64,000 nucleotides of DNA from an uncultured Candidatus Melainabacteria bacterium (GTDB lineage: Bacteria; Cyanobacteriota; Vampirovibrionia; Gastranaerophilales; Gastranaerophilaceae), in the NCBI GenBank assembly GCA_934754775.1, contig CAKVIM010000002.1, positions 183,283 through 247,282 of the forward strand. Direction: 5' to 3'. How positions within the stretch are numbered: position 1 is the stretch's first letter; every line of letters begins with the position of its first letter. Below the pieces are notes generated by a model. That model saw only the letters and a list, made by a program, of their open reading frames with translations. It had not been told where the DNA came from and searched no databases. This document shows positions 8,414 through 16,182 of this stretch, one piece after another. A program made the position numbers and the translations under genes.

Positions 8414-9541
8414 TTAACTCCTATAGCCAACTATAGACTGTTCTATTATATCACCCGAAACCTTTGAAGCAAAATCTCTAAAATTATTCGCAATATTGGA
8501 ATTCGTATTAACTTCCGAAATACTAACTCCTTTATTGATTGCTTCCATAATCGTAAAATAATTATTAGGAATCTTCCAATAAATCTTCTCACCAAGCGTA
8601 TTTTCGATATCCTCAACCTTAATCTCGTCATTTTCCATATAACGGTTAACAACAATCTTGACCTTATCACTCGAATATCTTCTTGAATGGAAAAGGTTCA
8701 AACATCTTTGAGCATTTCTTATGGCAGGAATGTTTACAATCGTGGTAAACAAAATCCAATCCGCACAATCAAGAATCTTCAAGGAATTGCCGTCAATATT
8801 TGAAGACATATCAATCACAACATACGGAAAAACTTTTCTCAAAACCTTGAACAGCATTACAATCTGCTGTGGAGTTATACTTTCAGACTGCTCAATATAA
8901 CTCGGGTCCGCAAGAATATAAAGCGAAGACTCTTTGTATTTTTCAAAGAATTGAATAAGCTCTTTTTCATCTCCATTAACCAAGCGTCTTATTACATAGT
9001 TAACATCAAACGCAGGCGTTAAATTCAAGAAAGTTGCCACATCTCCAAGTTGTAAATTCAAATCCACCAAAGCAACTTTATCCTTCGTAACCTTTGCAAG
9101 CTCTGTCGCAAGATTTACGGCAATTGTCGTTTTACCAATTCCACCTTTATTAGAATAAACAGCGATAATTTTAGATGAATCAACATCTTCATCCGGAGCC
9201 TTCTCAACTCGTTCCATAGCTCGCAACAAATCTTCTTTTATAACAGGTTTAGGCAAGAATTCTTTAGCACCACATCTCAAAGCTTTCACTATCATATCTG
9301 TTGAATAATCAATAGAAGTTACTACAAGCTTTGCCGCGATTGTTTTTAAAGTCAATTCATCAATCATTCCCGCAGAAATATCCATAATCACAATTTTGTC
9401 TTTTTGAGCCAAAACCTCATCTAATATAGAATAATCTCCGGAAACTTCCACGTCATAACCGGCTTCCGCCAAATATGACTTAACAATTTCTCTTGAATTC
9501 TCATTTTTGTCCAGCACAAAAACTGATAGCTTATCTTGCAT
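8414..9541 (-). CDS. Receiver-domain MinD/ParA-type ATPase (CpaE/TadZ-like)
   Basis: The protein has 375 residues. Residues 1 to about 115 form a response-regulator receiver domain (LDKNENSREIVKSYL, aspartate in VIMD, lysine in FLPKP). Residues about 130-375 are a MinD/ParA-type P-loop ATPase with the deviant Walker A box SNKGGIGKTT and a DLNLQLGDVATFL segment typical of CpaE. CpaE/TadZ proteins position pilus or secretion machines at cell poles. No other tad genes are nearby, so the partner machine is unknown. The ATG at 9541 has an AGAGG ribosome site; the upstream TTG is less likely. Confidence 0.85.
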   Translation of the reverse strand: MQDKLSVFVLDKNENSREIVKSYLAEAGYDVEVSGDYSILDEVLAQKDKIVIMDISAGMIDELTLKTIAAKLVVTSIDYSTDMIVKALRCGAKEFLPKPVIKEDLLRAMERVEKAPDEDVDSSKIIAVYSNKGGIGKTTIAVNLATELAKVTKDKVALVDLNLQLGDVATFLNLTPAFDVNYVIRRLVNGDEKELIQFFEKYKESSLYILADPSYIEQSESITPQQIVMLFKVLRKVFPYVVIDMSSNIDGNSLKILDCADWILFTTIVNIPAIRNAQRCLNLFHSRRYSSDKVKIVVNRYMENDEIKVEDIENTLGEKIYWKIPNNYFTIMEAINKGVSISEVNTNSNIANNFRDFASKVSGDIIEQSIVGYRS

Positions 9542-9591
9542 ACAAACCTCTTCTTTTTCCCTAATATACCTCAAATTTGAGATTAGAACAA

Positions 9592-11163
9592 TTATTTTTT
9601 AATATCGTCAAGGTCTTTGCGTACAGAACTAAGCCCCCTAAGCCCGAAAGCTTTATTTAAAGTGTTTATCAAATTCGGGTTAAGAATAATCGGTGTGCAT
9701 TTGCCAACATAAATCGTAGTATTTTCCCATTGCGATAAATAAAGCATTTGAGACATTGTATGTCTGTCGCATTTCGGAAAAATTAAGACCAACGGAAGAT
9801 TTGTAACGTCTTTTATACCGTCAACAACCTTCAAAATCGCATAGCTGTCAAAACACGCATTCAAGCAAATTACATTCTTTTTCTGTTTACAAAAAGAAAG
9901 CGAAACGACCAAAATATCGTCAGGAACCTGTTCCAAAAACTTCTCAAAATAAGACTGCTGTTCCAAAGTGTACCCAGCAAGCCCAATAACAACAATTTTT
10001 CGATATCCGTCAACAGATTTTTTCAAGTTTTCAATAAATTCTTCTAAATCAAACCCAATAGATACACTTTCGCACTGGCGTCCGGTTTTAAACCCCTTGG
10101 CATCCTCTGCAGCCTTAATTACCTGTGAAAAATCCTTATCCTTGATAGGAATTACGCCTTTAGGACAAGCAAAGTCGGTCGTGTATAACAAACCTCGATA
10201 CAAATGTTCAACATTATACAAAGAGTGTCGAGTAAGCACAATCGGCCCCGGGAAAGTCGCAAAATCAAGCAAGCAGTTTTCCATTCCCTGACCAAACTGT
10301 CCCTTCAAGTTTTTATACTCATCAAACTTCGGGAAAGTATTCGCCAACATCATTTCATCATGAGTATAAACATCAACTCCAGTTCCCTCAAAAACATCCA
10401 AAACATCTTCAAGTTCTCTTATATTAGAACCGACAACAAGAACAGCTTTCGCAGGAGTCGTTGTGTAAGAAACCTCTTTAATCCTTTGTCTGCCGTATCT
10501 CTCTTCCTGAGCAGCACGAAGTTGGTGCATAAGTCTGTTATCAACGTCTGCAACCTCAAACATAAACTCCTTGAGTTTTGCGTCTTCTTTCTGTACCACA
10601 TTCAAAGAATTCAGCAATTTCAAAATCATCAAATAACCGTAATCTGCATCCTCGCCAAAGCTTTCTAAATCAAAGACATTAATACAAATGCTTTTAGCAA
10701 GGACAAACAGTATCTTATACAAATCTCTGATTTCAGAAGGAATTGAGCTTGTTTTCTTCAAAAACTCTCTCTCGCCCAGACGAATCGACTTAATAACATC
10801 AAACTCTTTATCTATACGTATCACAGACTTAATTTCTTCCGGCTCGATATTTTTCTCTTCACAGATATTTTCGTACTCGGATTTTGACTTTGTCAAAGCC
10901 GCATTAAACCGCTCCGTTAAAGTTCTAAAATCAAACTCAGAGAACTCAGGATTTGAAACAATTACAGAAATCGTACCCAAAATAATTTCCCTAATCTCAC
11001 TATCTTCAACACCATTTTCAAGCAGCTTGGAAGCATAAAAAGCCGCAAGTTTTAAGTACATAACCAAAACTTCCTGCAAAGAAGAAGTCCTCGGATTCAC
11101 TGAACAAATACCACGTGAAACGCAACTGTCATATTGATAATCTTCATTAAAGTCGTAATTCAT
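9592..11163 (-). CDS. Degenerate hybrid-cluster-protein (Hcp/prismane) homologue
   Basis: The protein has about 523 residues and keeps the whole Hcp layout: an N-terminal C..xGIC.x...SLQE block, DVFEGTGVDVYTHDEM, LKGQFGQ, FPGPIVLT, LYTTDFACPKGV, DDILVVSLSFC and a C-terminal IILNPNLINTLNKAFG. Several expected metal ligands are missing. In Hcp numbering the His of GHDL is changed (GSNI here), the Cys of TTNC is changed (TRHS), the persulfide Cys of GGCDG is lost (GLAGY) and the Glu of WYEQKA is lost. Glu of HDEM and the Cys of SFC and NACFD remain. Hydroxylamine/NO-reductase activity is therefore doubtful. It is first in an operon with the CpaE-like ATPase. An alternative ATG lies at 11184; neither start has a strong ribosome site. 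Confidence 0.78.
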   Translation of the reverse strand: MNYDFNEDYQYDSCVSRGICSVNPRTSSLQEVLVMYLKLAAFYASKLLENGVEDSEIREIILGTISVIVSNPEFSEFDFRTLTERFNAALTKSKSEYENICEEKNIEPEEIKSVIRIDKEFDVIKSIRLGEREFLKKTSSIPSEIRDLYKILFVLAKSICINVFDLESFGEDADYGYLMILKLLNSLNVVQKEDAKLKEFMFEVADVDNRLMHQLRAAQEERYGRQRIKEVSYTTTPAKAVLVVGSNIRELEDVLDVFEGTGVDVYTHDEMMLANTFPKFDEYKNLKGQFGQGMENCLLDFATFPGPIVLTRHSLYNVEHLYRGLLYTTDFACPKGVIPIKDKDFSQVIKAAEDAKGFKTGRQCESVSIGFDLEEFIENLKKSVDGYRKIVVIGLAGYTLEQQSYFEKFLEQVPDDILVVSLSFCKQKKNVICLNACFDSYAILKVVDGIKDVTNLPLVLIFPKCDRHTMSQMLYLSQWENTTIYVGKCTPIILNPNLINTLNKAFGLRGLSSVRKDLDDIKK

Positions 11164-11184
11164 AGCAAATACATAATACAACAT

Positions 11185-11518
11185 TCTTCGTTTTTTATAA
11201 TTCCCCGTCTGGGGGGGGTAAATGAAACTAGTTGGGCGTGAGGCTACTGGTTGGGCGTGGGGAAATGGGGGGGGGGGGAAATTAGTTGGGCGAGAGATTA
11301 CTGGTGGAGCGTTTTTGAATGGAAAATGGAAAATTGAAAGTAAAAAATTATTTAAGCATCAACCTCGCCAACTGGAGAGGTCGCAGCCGTTCGAACGAAT
11401 GTGAGTTACGGATGCGGGTGAGGGGTTAACCCGTAAGGGCAAAGTTTAAAATAATTTTCCACTTTCCATTTTCAATTGCTCCCACCCCTCAAAAAACACG
11501 ACAAAACCTTTGACACAC
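11185..11518. repeat. Gene-free repeat region with G-run units
   Basis: This stretch begins with an 8-G run followed by TAAATG and contains three variants of a TTGGGCGTG/AGGCTACTGG unit and a 12-G run. AT-rich GAAAATGGAAAATTGAAAG units lie at both ends in opposite orientation (11319-11340 and 11449-11477). A segment near 11361-11440 resembles the GGAGAGG...GGGTGAGG repeats at 7.4 and 35.7 kb. The short open frame across it is judged spurious. The same G-run/TAAATG unit recurs at the right end of the window. Confidence 0.7.
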
Positions 11519-11547
11519 TTGACAAATCGGCAATTATATTATAAAAT
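11519..11547 (+). promoter_or_regulatory. Sigma-70 type promoter
   Basis: TTGACA at 11519-11524 and TAAAAT at 11542-11547 are separated by 17 bp, with a start of transcription expected near 11554. This lies 25 bp before the ATG of the small glycine-zipper gene. Confidence 0.75.
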
Positions 11548-11578
11548 ACATTGTTGCATTTTAGTGAGGATTTTTAAG

Positions 11579-11896
11579 ATGAGAATTAGTGCTATTCAAA
11601 ATTGCGGAACCTGCTGTCCTACTCCGAAAAAAAACTTAAACAAACAAAATTATCAAACTCATCATCTTAAATCGGAGTCTATAAAATTTAACGGTAGAGT
11701 CGCTAAAGGTGCTGGTCTGGGTGCTTTATTCGGAGTTGCTGGACTTGGCCTAATATCTGCACTTAGTGGTGGCTTAGCAACTCCTATCGCATTCGGAGTC
11801 TATGCCGGAATGTTCGGAACACTTGGTGGCAAACTCGGCAAAGCAATTGACGATATCGAAAAAGAAGAAAAAGAAGAAAAAAAGAACAACGGTTAA
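11579..11896 (+). CDS. Small glycine-zipper protein with N-terminal M-x-I-S-x-I tag
   Basis: The protein has 105 residues. The N-terminus MRISAIQN and a later SIKFNG (about residue 35) match a pattern seen in other unknowns of this window. Residues about 42-90 are a hydrophobic Gly-rich segment (AKGAGLGALFGVAGLG, ALSGG, GMFGTLGGKLGKAI), as in glycine-zipper membrane or pore proteins. The tail is Lys/Glu-rich. The start at 11579 has a GAGGA ribosome site and sits behind a good promoter. The function is unknown; Cys residues at about 9, 12 and 13 could be lipidated or metal-binding, but there is no standard lipobox. Confidence 0.75.
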   Translation: MRISAIQNCGTCCPTPKKNLNKQNYQTHHLKSESIKFNGRVAKGAGLGALFGVAGLGLISALSGGLATPIAFGVYAGMFGTLGGKLGKAIDDIEKEEKEEKKNNG

Positions 11897-12042
11897 TAAT
11901 TCACTAAAAAAAGAATTGAACCAAATCCGAAAATTACACCCCCAAAATTTGCCCATTCCGCAAATTTTGGGATTTTCTGCAATCTAAATGGTCTCAATTC
12001 TTTTTTTGTAATATAATAAACCCATTAATCTAGGAGATACAA

Positions 12043-12873
12043 ATGTTTAGCACCGATATTATTTATGAAGTTGTTACTTTTTCAATCGGAGATACAAAAT
12101 CCGGAACAAAAATGGGTAAATTACAATTAAAAGACCCTAAAACTAACGAATTTTTGAACTGCATTCTTTGGGAAGAAGCCCTGAACAGAATGGATTCAAA
12201 GCTCTTCCGCTGTGGAAACCAATTAAGAATTGTATCTGGTTCATTTAACGAAAAGTACAATAATTGCTTAGTTAACGCATTAGAGCTTATAAAAGAAGCT
12301 AAAACCGGCATCGACAAAGCTGAGCAAGAAAAAACGTTTGCAGAATTGATTGAATATGCTAACAAAATTCAAGACGAGAAATTAAGAAATTTTGTACTCG
12401 ATATTTACAACCAAAATAGAGAAAAAATCCTTATCTCTCCTGCGGCTAAAATGATGCACCACAACTACATCGGCGGATTAATGGTTCACACCCTTGAATG
12501 TCTAAAATATGCCGAAGTCAACATGCAAGCGTTTTTCCAGAGAATTAATGCCGACGAAGTCTACGCCGCTTGCCTTCTGCACGATATCGGAAAGATTTTT
12601 GAATACACAATTAACACCGAATCGGGATTAATTGATTATGACGAAGCTTTTCGCAAAGAGTGGATTTCACACTCACAATACGGATTTTCAATCTGCATGA
12701 CATCAGGCTTTAAGCGTGTTGCCAAAATGATTGCAGCACACCACGCCAGAGCCGAATGGGGTGCAATCGTGGATTTGAACGAAAAAGACTTAGAACCATA
12801 CGTCTACATAATCCACCACATAGACGATTTGTCTGCGAAATTCGGCAAAACTAACGTCGCAATGCTTGGTTAG
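12043..12873 (+). CDS. YhaM-like 3'-5' exoribonuclease (OB fold + HD domain)
   Basis: The protein has 276 residues. An N-terminal OB-fold (about 1-85) is followed by an HD hydrolase domain with HHNYIGGLMVHTLE, the HD pair in LLHDIGK, and HH residues later (AAHHA, IIHHIDD). This combination is that of YhaM/CBF1-type 3'-5' exonucleases, which act on RNA and single-stranded DNA. YhaM itself is about 310 residues, so this one is slightly short. The ribosome site AGGAG precedes the ATG by the usual distance. Confidence 0.85.
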   Translation: MFSTDIIYEVVTFSIGDTKSGTKMGKLQLKDPKTNEFLNCILWEEALNRMDSKLFRCGNQLRIVSGSFNEKYNNCLVNALELIKEAKTGIDKAEQEKTFAELIEYANKIQDEKLRNFVLDIYNQNREKILISPAAKMMHHNYIGGLMVHTLECLKYAEVNMQAFFQRINADEVYAACLLHDIGKIFEYTINTESGLIDYDEAFRKEWISHSQYGFSICMTSGFKRVAKMIAAHHARAEWGAIVDLNEKDLEPYVYIIHHIDDLSAKFGKTNVAMLG

Positions 12874-12876
12874 ATA

Positions 12877-12906
12877 TTGATATACCCGACCTAAATATGC
12901 TAGAAT
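12877..12906 (+). promoter_or_regulatory. Sigma-70 type promoter
   Basis: TTGATA (12877-12882), an 18-bp spacer and TAGAAT (12901-12906) lie 38 bp before the ATG of the metallopeptidase gene. Confidence 0.6.
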
Positions 12907-12943
12907 AAAGCGTTGAACATTTAAAAAATTTTTCAAGAGTACT

Positions 12944-14839
12944 ATGAATATAAACCCAATAAAAACAATCCAAAACAATATAATTTATCGTGGAAACTCC
13001 CCAAAACAAGTTTCCGCTTCAACAACGAATGATTATCCCGAAAATAAGTTAGTAAAGGAGCTTGATAAAATGAGTATGATGAACAATGTTGGACTCTCAA
13101 AGAAAGATTACGAGCTTAATCTTTCGCACGAAGAGCTTGCAAAAAGAACACACAAAGATTATTTGACTACAAAAAAAATGTTAGCAGTAGATGCTAAAGA
13201 ATATTTGGATTTGGCTGATGGCGACAAAGAAGCTTTGAAACATTTGGTAAAAGCTGCTGTCGTTCTTGATAAGGTAAACATGCAGCTTGATAATCCAAAC
13301 AACCTTCCTTTTGAAGAATACTTGGAAAAAGAAATCGAAAACGGAAACGAAGATGCAAAATTAACTAAGATTCTTTTTGACGCACAAAAAGGCGTTTGCT
13401 CTTTGGATAGAGAAAGCAACATGATTGAACTTGCTAAAGGCGTTTCAATGCGTGCCGGTAAAGGCGTTTATCCGCAAGATTTAGAAAAAGAAGAATTCCA
13501 CCAAATTCTTATTGACATGTTGAAAAACGATAAAGTTGACGAAGTTGCAAAAATTTTGAACCAGCGTTCTGTTGTTGAAAGAGCAGGTAACGAGCTTGTT
13601 GCAACAGATTATATTGACAAATTTAAAGAAGATTTCGCATATATGGCATCTGAACTTGAAAAAGCTGCAGAAGTTTCTACAAATGCTGATTTTAACGAAT
13701 TCTTGGAACTTCAAGCAAAAGCATTAAGAACAGCTGATCCGATGCTTGATGCTTACGCAGATAAAAAATGGGCAACTCTTCAAGACACTCCGTTAGAATT
13801 CACAATCACAAGAGAAAACTATTCAGATGAATTGACTGAAACAGTTGTTGAAAATCCTGAATTAAAAGCACTTTTAGACGAAAACGGAATTGTTCCTGTC
13901 GCAAAAGATTTCTTGGGCGGAAGAGTCGGAATTATCAACAAAAAAGGAACAGACGCAATCCTTAATGTGAAAAAATTCCTGCCACTTATGGCATTAAATA
14001 TGCCATTTAAGGACAAATACATACAAAACATTTCACCGGACAAAGAATCTAAGCAAACTATGGTTGACGCAGATTTAGTAGCAGTTACAGGTGATGTTGG
14101 CGAATTCAGAGCAGGAATAACCTTGGCTGAAAACTTGCCAAACGACGACAAGCTTTCTATCAAAGAACTTGATGGTGGAAGAAGAAACGTTTACCACAGA
14201 CAAATCCGTTTAATCACATCAGAAGATGCCAAAGAAAAGATGAAAAAGCGTTTAAACGCAACTTTAAATCCGGAATTACATCAATTCTACAACGATGAAG
14301 CGGACCACTGGTTCACTGTAGGACACGAAAACGGACACTCTCTCGGACCGAAATCAGGCACAGAAGGTTTAGGCAAATACAAATCAATCATTGAAGAAAA
14401 CAAAGCCGATATGATTTCTCTAGCGATGTTGGATGTGCTTACAGAAGCAGGGATGTACACTCCTGAGCAGCGAAAGCAAATCATTGTAACTTATGCTGCG
14501 GACAACATGATGACTTCAAAACCAACCTTGAGCCAAGCTCACAGAGTTCGTTCGGTTATGCAAAACTACTACTTCATAAAAGAAGGTGCAATCAAGATTT
14601 CACCAGAAGGTGTGCTTGATATTGATATAGAAAAAATGGTTCCTACTGCAAGAAAAATGCTTGAAGAAATCATACAAGTACAAATGAAAGGCGATTTTTC
14701 TAAAGGCGAAAAATACGTAATGGATAATTTTGTTTGGACTCCAGAGATGGAAAAAATGGCACAAAATATCAAAACAGTATCTAAAACCCTTAACGGAAAG
14801 GTCGAATCACCGTTAGCTGACAAGCTTTTGGCGGAATAA
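12944..14839 (+). CDS. Zincin metallopeptidase, M49 (dipeptidyl-peptidase III)-like, with N-terminal tag
   Basis: The protein has 631 residues. The C-terminal third has the zinc motif HENGH within VGHENGHSLGP (about residue 459) and, about 24 residues on, EENKAD, which would supply the third zinc ligand. This matches bacterial proteins related to dipeptidyl-peptidase III that carry a short HExxH and a later EExxAD. The N-terminus MNINPIKTIQNNIIYRGNS belongs to the tag family seen elsewhere in this window and is not a classical signal peptide. The middle is mostly helical without a recognised domain. Substrate and location are unknown. Confidence 0.72.
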   Translation: MNINPIKTIQNNIIYRGNSPKQVSASTTNDYPENKLVKELDKMSMMNNVGLSKKDYELNLSHEELAKRTHKDYLTTKKMLAVDAKEYLDLADGDKEALKHLVKAAVVLDKVNMQLDNPNNLPFEEYLEKEIENGNEDAKLTKILFDAQKGVCSLDRESNMIELAKGVSMRAGKGVYPQDLEKEEFHQILIDMLKNDKVDEVAKILNQRSVVERAGNELVATDYIDKFKEDFAYMASELEKAAEVSTNADFNEFLELQAKALRTADPMLDAYADKKWATLQDTPLEFTITRENYSDELTETVVENPELKALLDENGIVPVAKDFLGGRVGIINKKGTDAILNVKKFLPLMALNMPFKDKYIQNISPDKESKQTMVDADLVAVTGDVGEFRAGITLAENLPNDDKLSIKELDGGRRNVYHRQIRLITSEDAKEKMKKRLNATLNPELHQFYNDEADHWFTVGHENGHSLGPKSGTEGLGKYKSIIEENKADMISLAMLDVLTEAGMYTPEQRKQIIVTYAADNMMTSKPTLSQAHRVRSVMQNYYFIKEGAIKISPEGVLDIDIEKMVPTARKMLEEIIQVQMKGDFSKGEKYVMDNFVWTPEMEKMAQNIKTVSKTLNGKVESPLADKLLAE

Positions 14840-14857
14840 AATTTAGATAATATCTTT

Positions 14858-14894
14858 GAAAGGGCGGAAAAATTTTCAATTTTTCCGCCCTTTC
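14858..14894. terminator. Bidirectional terminator between convergent genes
   Basis: A perfect 17-bp stem (GAAAGGGCGGAAAAATT and its complement) with a 3-nt loop lies between the stop of the metallopeptidase gene and the stop of the PurD-like gene. A/T-rich flanks serve both strands. Confidence 0.85.
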
Positions 14895-14896
14895 TA

Positions 14897-15673
14897 CTAA
14901 TCCAGTTCATTTATTTTCTGATAAATCCCGTATGACAGGATAAAAAGAAAATCTTTGCCAAATTCTGTTTTCGAAAAATCAAGCCCAAATCCTGCGTTAT
15001 AATATTTCCCGTTATGCAAAATAATCCTTGATACAAAAAAACCGATAAAATCTGCTTTTTCTTTAGTCAGCATTTCCTTCAAAGCCTCTGAATACTCGGC
15101 TATACCGTACCTATCAGAAAACGTTTTTACGTTTTTGCCGTCATAGAAAGAGGTCAGATTAATAATTTCACCCTCTAAAAAATCTTCCAAAAATATTCCT
15201 TGAGCAATTTCCTGCGAATATTTTTGATTAATCGCACGCTTGATTTGCAAAACTTCTTCCAAAGATTCAGCCCTATATTTAAACCCTTTGCCACGAATTA
15301 AGAGCGGAAACTTTTGCGGGTATTTTAATTTTTCCGGAATAGCAATATTGTATTTTTCCAGCAAATTTCTCGACTCTATACTATCCACAAGCCTTTCAGC
15401 CCACAGGGCAGTCGGAGCAACACAGTTAACAAAATGTGCCCTCAAAACGTCCGCAATACCTTGTCTAACCCAGTTTTCGTTTTCCACAAGCACGATATCG
15501 ATTTGCAAAGATTTGCATTTCTGAGCAAGCTCCTTAAAAGTATTAAACTTAATAGATACAGCTCCTTCAACCTCTTCAGAAGATGTAATAAAAAGCTTTT
15601 TCAAGAACTTTGAGCCTCGCACCAAATCGAGCAATTTACCTTCGCCTGCGATTAAAACGTTTAGTGACTGCAT
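14897..15673 (-). CDS. Truncated, divergent PurD-like (GARS/ATP-grasp) protein
   Basis: The protein has 258 residues. The N-terminus (LNVLIAGEG, then IDIVLVENENWVRQGIADVL and VAPTALWAERLVDS) follows phosphoribosylamine-glycine ligase. FPLLIRGKGF and IFLEDFLEGEIINLTSFYDGK match its ATP-grasp region. It is far shorter than PurD (about 420): the C-terminal domain and the usual ATP-grasp EFN.RFGD motif are missing. The ATG at 15673 lies inside the end of the PurN-like gene (13-bp overlap). True GAR synthesis is unlikely; a regulatory or altered-substrate role is inferred. Confidence 0.65.
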   Translation of the reverse strand: MQSLNVLIAGEGKLLDLVRGSKFLKKLFITSSEEVEGAVSIKFNTFKELAQKCKSLQIDIVLVENENWVRQGIADVLRAHFVNCVAPTALWAERLVDSIESRNLLEKYNIAIPEKLKYPQKFPLLIRGKGFKYRAESLEEVLQIKRAINQKYSQEIAQGIFLEDFLEGEIINLTSFYDGKNVKTFSDRYGIAEYSEALKEMLTKEKADFIGFFVSRIILHNGKYYNAGFGLDFSKTEFGKDFLFILSYGIYQKINELD

Positions 15674-16146
15674 CCTAAACACCCTCCGCCGCAAGAGCCG
15701 GAACAACCTTTTGATAAAAGATTTTTAAGCTCAAACGGCTCGTTTCTTAAAATTTTATCCAGAATAAGCGGATAAAGTACTTGTTCAAGATATTCAAGTT
15801 CCCGCTCAACATCATCATAATGTGATGCGTTGGAAATAAAAATCGGATACTGTGCAATAATTTTTCGAGGGCTTGTGTAATAAAAAGTTAAGCCAGTAAC
15901 CTTTACGCCCGCCAAAATTGCATCCCTTAACGGCTCATCACTATCAAATGCCGGCAATAAAGAATAATGCACGCTGATATGATTTAGATTAATTTCTAAA
16001 GCAAAATTTATGTTAACAACTAAATCATACTCTGAGAGATTTTCCGGCAAGCTATCAAAACACGCCACTTCAGCATATTCCAGCTTGCTTATAATAGCAT
16101 CAATCGTTGGTGTATAAGTTGAATATAGGATTGCAATTTTTTTCAT
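15661..16146 (-). CDS. Truncated PurN-like formyltransferase with Cys-rich tail
   Basis: The protein has 161 residues. SLLPAFDSDEPLRDAILAGVKVTGLTFYY and KIIAQYPIFI reproduce the core of phosphoribosylglycinamide formyltransferase, but the N-terminal half is compressed. Of the catalytic Asn-His-Asp (N106, H108, D144 in E. coli), the Asn position is Ser, the His is kept and the Asp is absent (TSPRKII). The C-terminus is GCSGSCGGGCLGCSH, a possible metal-binding tail. It overlaps the PurD-like gene, so the two eroded purine-enzyme relatives are translated together. Confidence 0.68.
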   Translation of the reverse strand: MKKIAILYSTYTPTIDAIISKLEYAEVACFDSLPENLSEYDLVVNINFALEINLNHISVHYSLLPAFDSDEPLRDAILAGVKVTGLTFYYTSPRKIIAQYPIFISNASHYDDVERELEYLEQVLYPLILDKILRNEPFELKNLLSKGCSGSCGGGCLGCSH

Positions 16147-16182
16147 ACCATTATTTTAGCATAAGTTTTGCAAATCCACGCA

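Noticed and set aside
9592-11163. Considered annotating as active hydroxylamine reductase Hcp.
   Set aside because: Most hybrid-cluster ligands are not conserved, so only the fold relationship is claimed.
11222-11404. A 60-codon open frame in the G-rich repeat region.
   Set aside because: It is built from repeat units and G runs, has no ribosome site and no protein-like composition.
14897-16146. Considered calling the pair purN and purD.
   Set aside because: Catalytic positions and domains are missing, so gene symbols would mislead.
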